Shown piece after piece: positions 58,501 to 64,000 of a DNA stretch of 64,000 nt (positions are counted from its first letter, which is position 1; every line of letters starts with the position of its first letter). Below the pieces are notes generated by a model. It had not been told where the DNA came from. It saw nothing but the letters and a program-made list of their open reading frames with translations, and did no database searches. The DNA is from Rhodanobacter sp. C01 (GTDB lineage Bacteria > Pseudomonadota > Gammaproteobacteria > Xanthomonadales > Rhodanobacteraceae). The stretch is taken from positions 24,826-88,825 of the forward strand of contig NZ_MUNR01000003.1 in NCBI RefSeq assembly GCF_002001045.1. The letters are read 5' to 3'. The position numbers were made by a program, and so were the translations under genes.

Positions 58501-59661
58501 TTAAGGTGCAATTTGTGGCTCGTAGTCGGAGTAGCTGATGGAAGAATTGTGGATGACTAAACCAACCACTCTCTCGACGGAATTCGAGCTGTAGGCAATA
58601 TCGTCGGTGTGGCCGTCTTGATGAACTAGCTCAGCGCCCGCGTAGACTAAATCGGGCGTGTTGTCGTCGGCGAGCGTCCACTGAAACAGCTCATCTCCTC
58701 TGGTCACCGGGTTTGGATCAATCGCCTTTATCTGCGCGCCCACGTTCTTTTCGACGTTGCCGAAGTACTCCGCTTTTCCAGCCGTCTCCTTCGCCAGTTG
58801 GTCTTGATCAGATTTAATGTAGCCAGACACATTGTCAATTAGCGTACGAATCCCGGATGGGTCACTCTTGTCTTGCTCCAGGGTGGCGGAGCTCTGAGCT
58901 ATATCCGACCGCAGCAAACGGATATTGCTCTGCAGCTCGTAGACGGCATTGGGGCTTGCCGATGTAATTCCGCTTTCGTCTCTGGATATGGCCGCTGATG
59001 GCTGGCTACTCGGATTGGCTTTCGTCGATAGGGATAGATGATCTCTCGCATCTCCGACGATGGTGACCAAATTGCCGTCGTTGAATGCATCTGTGGGAAG
59101 GCTGGCGCTTACCCGATTGGTCGTGCTTATGATCGAGGGCACGTCACCGGACTTCAGTGCCGCCAGCTCCTCGGTTTGGTCTTGCAACTTTTTCTTGTCT
59201 GCATCGACCCTGGCTTGAGTGTCAGGATCAACGATGCCGGCGTTGAGATCGGCCAAGGTCTTTTGCTCGCCAGCCATCTTGGCTTGCAGCGAATTCATCC
59301 CGGCAACGTAATTGCCTTCGAGGGACTGGATGGTGCCCTGCAAGTCCGACAGCCGCTTGTCGTCACGCGACTTGTAGAAAGCCGCCACACCGCTGAGTTC
59401 GCAGCGGTACTCGATAATCGTGCGACCCCTGCCATCTTTGACCGTATCCCACTTCGTCGATGTGCAGATTTTTCGATGGTCAAACGCTTGCCCGATCTTG
59501 TACGACGGATCGGCCGGGAGGACAGCGTTCTGGACAGCCGCTATTTTGCCTCCGGAGCATGCCGCCAACGTCGAGGCGATGCCGAGCAGGATTGCCTTCT
59601 GGCTAACCCTCAAGAGGATCACCCTTCCGGATTGGGGGCGACCGTGGTTATGCGCTGTCAT
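58501..59661 (-). CDS. Coiled-coil lipoprotein of unknown function
   Basis: 386 residues. Lipoprotein signal ILLGIASTLAACSGG (lipobox LAAC, Cys near residue 35), so the start may be an internal one closer to it, such as that preceding LLRVSQKAIL. The mature part has a cysteine pair region (DHRKICTSTKWD, YRCELSG), then coiled coils (about 100-175 and 235-290), and a C-terminal beta-rich end. No family recognised. It belongs to a leftward group of envelope proteins (57367-60307) possibly produced by one element. Confidence 0.65.
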   Translation of the reverse strand: MTAHNHGRPQSGRVILLRVSQKAILLGIASTLAACSGGKIAAVQNAVLPADPSYKIGQAFDHRKICTSTKWDTVKDGRGRTIIEYRCELSGVAAFYKSRDDKRLSDLQGTIQSLEGNYVAGMNSLQAKMAGEQKTLADLNAGIVDPDTQARVDADKKKLQDQTEELAALKSGDVPSIISTTNRVSASLPTDAFNDGNLVTIVGDARDHLSLSTKANPSSQPSAAISRDESGITSASPNAVYELQSNIRLLRSDIAQSSATLEQDKSDPSGIRTLIDNVSGYIKSDQDQLAKETAGKAEYFGNVEKNVGAQIKAIDPNPVTRGDELFQWTLADDNTPDLVYAGAELVHQDGHTDDIAYSSNSVERVVGLVIHNSSISYSDYEPQIAP

Positions 59662-59685
59662 GGATGGAATTCCTTTGCGTTAGTT

Positions 59686-59911
59686 TTAGCTTGGCCTTGC
59701 GATTCTTCGGTGATCACGATGTGGCACAGACGTACCCTTCGACTGGGTGGCGAGGCGGTATCCCCGCATAGCGGCTACCCACACCCCCAGCCAGGTAAAG
59801 GAAGCGACCACAACCGTCAGTGCCGTCAACCCCAGCACACTGCTGCCGAGGTTGACGTTGTCGTTGAACCAACTGAACACCAGCCAGGAGACGAAGCCGC
59901 CGCCTACCCAC
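59686..59911 (-). pseudogene. Small membrane protein, apparently 5'-truncated
   Basis: The reading frame on the minus strand encodes LWVGGGFVSWLVFSWFND and then VNLGSSVLGLTALTVVVASFTWLGVWVAAMRGYRLATQ, two membrane segments. The in-frame stop at 59914-59916 cuts it off upstream, and the only usable start (GTG 59880) lies inside the first membrane segment and has no ribosome binding site. Either a broken gene or one using an unusual start. Confidence 0.4.
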
Positions 59912-59965
59912 AGCTATCTCGCGCGGCAGGATGATGCGAGGGCCGAAAGGACCCGTTATGGGGTA

Positions 59966-60307
59966 TTACGCACTCGGCGTGGCCGCTGCACGCGTAGCCA
60001 GCAGATGCTTGGCGTCGGTATAGATGAAGATCTTGCTGACGCTATAGAGCACCGTGGCAAGGATCAGCACCTGATCGGCACTGCTGATGGCCACGATTAG
60101 AATGACGGCCTGGACGAGCCATGTGATGTACTTGGTGTAGACATTGCCGCGCATGATGCCGTCAGCCGTTTTATTCACGAACTTCTTGTAGAGCGAACCC
60201 AGCTTGGTGCTGGCGAACAGCTTGCGACCCAGGAGGCCGACAAACGTGTAGACACACAGAGCGATGTAGATCCATTCGACGATCGAGCTAATGGCGTTGT
60301 TGTCCAT
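59966..60307 (-). CDS. Small integral membrane protein
   Basis: 113 residues with three hydrophobic segments (ISSIVEWIYIALCVYTFVGLLG, ITWLVQAVILIVAIS, VLILATVLYSVSKIFIYT) and a short Ala-rich tail. Upstream of the start ATG (60307) lies GGAGAAAT, a good ribosome binding site. Unknown family. It is the first gene of the leftward envelope group and is divergent from the XRE regulator over about 210 bases, so the regulator may control it. Confidence 0.65.
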   Translation of the reverse strand: MDNNAISSIVEWIYIALCVYTFVGLLGRKLFASTKLGSLYKKFVNKTADGIMRGNVYTKYITWLVQAVILIVAISSADQVLILATVLYSVSKIFIYTDAKHLLATRAAATPSA

Positions 60308-60516
60308 GCTATTTCTCCGTAGCAGAATTGATGGTTGACTATGTTGGGTGCGGGCTCGTTACAGCGGCACGCAGCGGATACGTTCGTTTGAAGCGCTCCG
60401 TCTTGCATTCCCCTGTCATTTGATCCCCATTGGGAATGGCGTTTCTTGTGGAACAACTTCATCGTTGTTGAATATATCCCGTGGATTGATGGTCGCGCAA
60501 TCGGCACCTTGCGTGC

Positions 60517-60765
60517 ATGGCAAGGGATTTCGATCAAGTACGCCAACGACTGGCGCTCAACATTCGAGCGCTGAGGGCTGCTATGCAGCTCTCACAAGAG
60601 CAACTGGCCCTTGACGCTGACGTTGATCGAACTTACGTCAGTCAAATAGAACGCTCGATTGGCAACCCATCTTTGCTTGTGCTCTGTAAGCTCGGACTGG
60701 TGTTGGATACAGATGTTGCGGATTTGTTGGAGGGCGAAGTGCCGCCAACGCGCCGACGAAAGTAG
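60517..60765 (+). CDS. XRE-family helix-turn-helix regulator
   Basis: 82 residues, essentially one Cro/C1 domain: RQRLALNIRALRAAMQLSQEQLALDADVDRTYVSQIERSIGNPSLLVLCKLGLVLDTDVADLL. Its size and the RTYVSQIERSIGNPS pattern are those of regulators found beside restriction or plasmid functions. No methylase or endonuclease lies near, so it more likely controls the divergent membrane-protein group. Convergent with the DUF932 gene. Confidence 0.85.
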   Translation: MARDFDQVRQRLALNIRALRAAMQLSQEQLALDADVDRTYVSQIERSIGNPSLLVLCKLGLVLDTDVADLLEGEVPPTRRRK

Positions 60766-60821
60766 CCATCGCTACCGGCAGTTCGCGTGCACGCCTTCTG
60801 ACTAGCACGCCCCTCCAGTCC

Positions 60822-61781
60822 TTATACGACTAACCCCAGTGCCTCTTCCCACGCCTTCTGCTTGAGGGCAGCCCCTTGGCCAAACCAAGCCGCGTCGAGG
60901 CGATGATCATCACTGCGAGCGCGACGATGGTGATCAACGAACTCCGTGACGCCGTTCACCAGACCCCACGCCGTCCCAGCCGCAGAGGTCAGATTCGAGC
61001 CTTTCCCTCTTCCTGCGAGGAGCTGCTGTACTGACTTGGCTGCGCGGTCATTGACGACTGCCATACCGCGCGCCGTGACGTTTGCAGCCGGGTAGGTCAG
61101 CACGCGTTGCAGGAAGGCCTCCGTTGTCTTCGCATTGACTCTGCACTCGGACAGCGCCTTCATCTGCAACATGAAGTCGTCCCACGACGCCACCGCAATG
61201 CCGAGCTGGCGCTTGACCGCCTGGGCGTCGAATTGGCTACGGTGCGGCACCTTCACGGCGCCCGTGCCCTTTGCAAGGGCGAGGGCCAAGGTGTTGTTGC
61301 AAACCACCCGAACTGAAGTGAATTGCGCTGTGGTGGCCAAGGTGCCGTCGCAGGCCGTGGCTAGCAGCAGATAGCCGTTGACCCGGTCGCGGCCCTTGAG
61401 CGCCACGGTCTGGCCGGTACGGGCAAGCGCCCAGAACTTTCGGCCCTCCTTCAGGACGCCAGCGGTCTCCAGTTCGAAGCCACCGATGTCCGTGAGGTCG
61501 CGATAGAACTCCAAAATCTCGGCCGGCTGTACTACCTGGTAGCGTTTGGACACGATTGCCAGCGGGGCCTTGGTGTCAGAGCGGTACAAGACCTTTTGCT
61601 CAGGGAATGTGCGAATGGCATCGGCATCGCATGCGGCGAAACGCACGTCCGCCGCCTCAATACGCCAGTTCATGCCAGCCTGTTCGGCCCAGACTTCGAG
61701 CGGCTGATCGCGGGCCAGCTGTTGACCCAAGCCGTGCCAGGGAACTTCGTTGACGTAGGCCATGGTTTGTACGAGATGCAT
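60822..61781 (-). CDS. DUF932 (phage/plasmid-like TIGR03299) protein
   Basis: 319 residues from ATG 61781 with AGGAG seven bases upstream. Recognised by the family opening HLVQTMAYVNEVPWHGLGQQL, VLYRSDTKAPLAIVSKRYQVVQPAEILEFYRDL, LLATACDGTLATTAQFTSVRVVCNNTLALAL and the AWGLVNGVTEFVDHH ending. DUF932 proteins occur on plasmids, phages and conjugative islands; function unknown. Its leader carries a 15-bp perfect hairpin (61808-61843). Confidence 0.85.
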   Translation of the reverse strand: MHLVQTMAYVNEVPWHGLGQQLARDQPLEVWAEQAGMNWRIEAADVRFAACDADAIRTFPEQKVLYRSDTKAPLAIVSKRYQVVQPAEILEFYRDLTDIGGFELETAGVLKEGRKFWALARTGQTVALKGRDRVNGYLLLATACDGTLATTAQFTSVRVVCNNTLALALAKGTGAVKVPHRSQFDAQAVKRQLGIAVASWDDFMLQMKALSECRVNAKTTEAFLQRVLTYPAANVTARGMAVVNDRAAKSVQQLLAGRGKGSNLTSAAGTAWGLVNGVTEFVDHHRRARSDDHRLDAAWFGQGAALKQKAWEEALGLVV

Positions 61782-62185
61782 GACAAAACTCCTTTTTGGA
61801 CAGATGAACGCATAGAGCCCGGCCGAAACCGGGCTCTATGCGTGATGGAAGGAAAAGAGAGAGGTGATCTGACTCGATGCCTCGGTCAGCTCAGGGAACT
61901 GCTTTGTGCGAAGTCTGCTACGTCAAGCGCGTAATTCGTGGGATGCAGACAACGTCTTCAACAGCCCCGTGAAGAGCAGACAGATCCATTGTCTCGACAC
62001 TTAGGCCACACGCAGGCGTTGCTCTGATTGCGGACCCATATGAAATAGTGTCCTACAGTTGGCCATCAAGAATACGCACGACCGTGAGAGCTGCGGGAGG
62101 TGGCCCAGCATGTTGCGACCGGCAGAAGTCGACCCATTGCGGTCACTCGAGTCGCCAACCTCGAGGCGGCAAATCCGTCGTTCTC
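61782..62185. other. Intergenic region with the DUF932 leader hairpin
   Basis: About 400 bases between the start of the DUF932 gene and the end of the MarR gene. Apart from the hairpin at 61808-61843 nothing is recognised; frames on the plus strand here lack start signals and family likeness. Confidence 0.5.
61808..61843 (-). promoter_or_regulatory. 15-bp perfect leader hairpin of the DUF932 gene
   Basis: Arms ACGCATAGAGCCCGG (61808-61822) and its exact complement (61829-61843), six-base loop. It ends 26 bases before the DUF932 start and leaves the AGGAG site free. The stem contains no ribosome binding site, so it may be a stabilising leader, a processing site or a binding site for a protein. 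Confidence 0.6.
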
Positions 62186-62674
62186 TTAGCGCTCTTTGCC
62201 TCGATTTGCGTCGCGCGCGCGCGTCATACCGGCGACGAATTTTCGCGCTAGACGCGAGAATGCACCACGTTCTTCAGCGCTCCAGTCAACCAAAAGCAGG
62301 CCGACCAAGCGTCGCCGGGCAGCCGCAAGTCTGCGGTCGACGCGGCGGCCTTCGGCGGTCAGCGTCGCTTCGCGGACGCGCCGATCGTCGGTCTGTGTAC
62401 GGCGTTCAACGAGACCCGCCGCCTCCAGCACTCCCAGTTGGCGACTGATGGTTGTGTGATCGCGGCCGGCGTGGTCCGCGAGCTGTGCCACGCCCATCGC
62501 GCCAAGCGCACCGAGCCGCGCGACTAGCGGGAAGAGGGAACGATCAAGCGATACTCCCGCCTCGCGCAGCAAGACGTCGTCTTGCCTCGGGTTGTTCAGC
62601 GCGCCCATAAGGCAGATCAACGCTGCGATGACGTCATCGATGTCATCGCTGTTCGCTGCAGCGGGGTCTGCCAT
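62186..62674 (-). CDS. MarR-family regulator
   Basis: 162 residues from ATG 62674 (GAGGT seven bases upstream). Winged helix: RSLFPLVARLGALGAMGVAQLADHAGRDHTTISRQLGVLEAAGLVERRTQTDDRRVREATLTAEGRRV, with the DDRR wing. Divergent from the FMN-reductase gene; a partly symmetric GCGTG/CACGC element at 62703-62719 lies between their starts. Likely a repressor of the reductase gene and itself, responding to a quinone, nitro or oxidative signal (inference). Confidence 0.88.
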   Translation of the reverse strand: MADPAAANSDDIDDVIAALICLMGALNNPRQDDVLLREAGVSLDRSLFPLVARLGALGAMGVAQLADHAGRDHTTISRQLGVLEAAGLVERRTQTDDRRVREATLTAEGRRVDRRLAAARRRLVGLLLVDWSAEERGAFSRLARKFVAGMTRARDANRGKER

Positions 62675-62734
62675 TGCGATACCTCGGTGGTTCGGATAAA
62701 GTGCGTGCATCATACACGCTTTAAAGGACCACGC

Positions 62735-63313
62735 ATGACTGCACCCCCAACTGTTTTTGTCATCGTCGGCAGCGTACGCGCCAAACGGCTCTGCCCTACC
62801 ATAGCCGCGTGGGTCGCCGACATCGGTCGAAGTCGCGCCGAGTTCGTCGTGGAGATCGTGGATCTCGCCGACTGGCCACTGCCGTTGGACGACGAGCCAG
62901 GAATCCCAGCGCTAGGCAGTTATTCGACTGAAAGAACGCGCGCGTGGAGCGAGAAGATTGCTGGCGGTGCCGGTTTCGTCTTCGTCGCGCCGCAGTACAA
63001 CTGGGGGTACCCTGCTGCGCTCAAGAACGCGATTGACCACCTGTACCGCGAATGGCGTGGTAAATCAGCGATCATCGTCAGCTACGGGGGGCATGGTGGT
63101 GGCAAGTGCGCCGCGCAACTGCGGCAGGTGGCCGACGGCCTGAAGATGCGAGTGGCACCGACCATGCCTGGCCTAGAACTGTCGGACGACATGATGCGCG
63201 AGGGGAAAGTTGAACCAGCACGCGACTTCGCCAGTCATCTCGCCTCGGTCGAACTGGCGTTCGCAGAGTTGGCGGCGTTACTCATTCAACCACCTGAAGC
63301 GAAGCAAAGGTAG
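62735..63313 (+). CDS. NADPH-dependent FMN reductase family oxidoreductase
   Basis: 192 residues from ATG 62735 (AAGGA upstream). Flavodoxin-like fold: FVIVGSVRAKRLCPTIAAWV (FMN phosphate loop with SxRxxR-like pattern), FVFVAPQYNWGYPAALKNAIDHLY (the PEYNxSxPAxLKNAID signature) and IVSYGGHGGG. These enzymes reduce quinones, azo dyes or chromate with NAD(P)H. The divergent MarR gene is its likely regulator. Confidence 0.9.
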   Translation: MTAPPTVFVIVGSVRAKRLCPTIAAWVADIGRSRAEFVVEIVDLADWPLPLDDEPGIPALGSYSTERTRAWSEKIAGGAGFVFVAPQYNWGYPAALKNAIDHLYREWRGKSAIIVSYGGHGGGKCAAQLRQVADGLKMRVAPTMPGLELSDDMMREGKVEPARDFASHLASVELAFAELAALLIQPPEAKQR

Positions 63314-63544
63314 GAAATCGGATTTTCTCGGCAGCCAAGGCACCTGACATCGTGACGCGAGGTTGCTGGCCCAAGCCGGTACGAGCTCCGGTTCGCCTGA
63401 AGCTGCCAATGACGAAGGGCCGCTTATGGCCGAACTGAGACATTCCTGGCATGCCAAACGAGATGACGGCACCACCGGAATGGACATCCGCATCAGGCGC
63501 GACGCGAAAGAGGGCGTCGGCCACCCGGAGATGGCCGACGCCAC

Positions 63545-63856
63545 TCAGGGCTCGTCTCGCGCCAGGATTCGACCGAGTCCTGCAAGTACCACTTCGTCTA
63601 CCTTCTCCCGTATGAAGTACTCGCAGCGTTCGCGCCAGGAGTCTTCGTCCCACTCACAAGAAGCGACACGATCGTCATACAACGCCTCGAACTCTGCCGC
63701 CCAATTCTTCGCGAGGTTGTGGAACTCGTAACTATCGTTGGGCCGGAAGCGGGCGAGCGCCATGTTCCATGCGATCTCCACGACCGTCTCGATGAGCTTG
63801 CCGTGCATGTGGAGCGCGGCCGCGTTCTCGGCCAGCCGTTCGCTGTAGTTCTTCAT
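63545..63856 (-). CDS. Small protein of unknown function
   Basis: 103 residues, start ATG 63856 with GGGAGG upstream, coupled to the stop of the preceding gene (ACATGA). Acidic, helical, Trp- and Glu-rich (SYEFHNLAKNWAAEFEALYDDRVASCEWDEDSWRERCEYFIREKVDEVVLAGLGRIL). No family recognised. Confidence 0.65.
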   Translation of the reverse strand: MKNYSERLAENAAALHMHGKLIETVVEIAWNMALARFRPNDSYEFHNLAKNWAAEFEALYDDRVASCEWDEDSWRERCEYFIREKVDEVVLAGLGRILARDEP

Positions 63857-64000
63857 GTGCGTGCCTCCCGTGTGCGCAGGTAGTCGTGAACGCGATAGAG
63901 CCGCTCGATCCCGGGCGTGTTGTCCTCAATCCACTCCTCAGGCCTTCCGTTTCCTCGTGCGCTCTCCATCAGGCCGGTCTCATCCAGTTCACCATGGGTG
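63853..64000 (-). CDS. C-terminal end of an unknown gene at the right edge
   Basis: The minus-strand frame runs in from the window edge and ends at TGA 63853-63855, overlapping the next start. Visible: GELDETGLMESARGNGRPEE then WIEDNTPGIERLYRVHDYLRTREART. The true start is outside the window, or the internal ATG gives a 38-residue protein. Coupling to the following gene argues that it is real. Confidence 0.5.
   Translation of the reverse strand, partial: THGELDETGLMESARGNGRPEEWIEDNTPGIERLYRVHDYLRTREART

Noticed and set aside
63363..63731. A 122-codon plus-strand frame opposite the small gene at 63545-63856
   Set aside because: It is antisense to a gene with a better ribosome binding site and translational coupling, and shows no family features.

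Overview
The window reads as a chromosomal segment of a high-GC gammaproteobacterium of the Xanthomonadales, most likely a member of the Rhodanobacteraceae (Rhodanobacter, Dyella or Luteibacter type). The reasons are the core order mutS, pncC, recA, recX, alaS, csrA, tRNA-Ser(GCU), the paired TonB receptor and PnuT under a TPP riboswitch, and the general protein flavour. The genus is an inference; no 16S or other decisive marker is present.

Bases 1-30.8 kb are ordinary chromosome: the end of a DUF885 metallopeptidase-like gene, a hexapeptide acetyltransferase, a large secreted protein, a PEP mutase/isocitrate lyase-like enzyme, an SDR divergent from an ArsR-type regulator over a long perfect operator-like palindrome, a MarR-led operon (isochorismatase-fold hydrolase, small membrane protein, MFS exporter), a diguanylate cyclase, a thiamine-uptake operon (TPP riboswitch, TonB receptor, PnuT), an APH-fold kinase, an AEC carrier, two paralogous CheY-like regulators around hslR, katG, and then the DNA repair and translation block mutS to tRNA-Ser.

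The tRNA-Ser gene (30746-30838) is the left border of a long accessory region that runs to the window end. Just inside lies a tRNA 3'-end remnant on the opposite strand. Bases 31.9-36.3 kb are a mobilisable-element module: four translationally coupled genes ending in a YfjI/DUF3987 helicase-like protein, facing a small MobA/MobL relaxase that has a terminator in its leader and a nested dyad resembling an oriT upstream. Bases 36.6-45.8 kb form a DNA-damage block: mrfB-mrfA (helicase and exonuclease) divergent from the SOS mutagenesis cassette lexA2-imuA-imuB-dnaE2, with a perfect operator palindrome over the lexA2 ribosome binding site.

Bases 46.1-56.3 kb look like a defence island. A translationally coupled pair encodes a nitrilase-fold protein with a recognisable Glu-Lys-Cys triad and a Rad50/SMC-like ATPase with a central CxxC zinc hook; I do not recognise this pair as a named system, and it is the best candidate for something undescribed. 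It is followed by an SRAP (YedK/HMCES) protein, an IS3-family transposase remnant, an orphan protein and a SIR2-HerA pair, which is a known anti-phage architecture.

Bases 56.3-64 kb are loosely packed accessory DNA: a repeat- and purine-rich noncoding stretch, a group of secreted, lipo- and small membrane proteins of unknown role, an XRE regulator, a DUF932 protein behind a long leader hairpin, a MarR/FMN-reductase divergent pair and two small unknown genes. No CRISPR array, rRNA gene or integrase was found.
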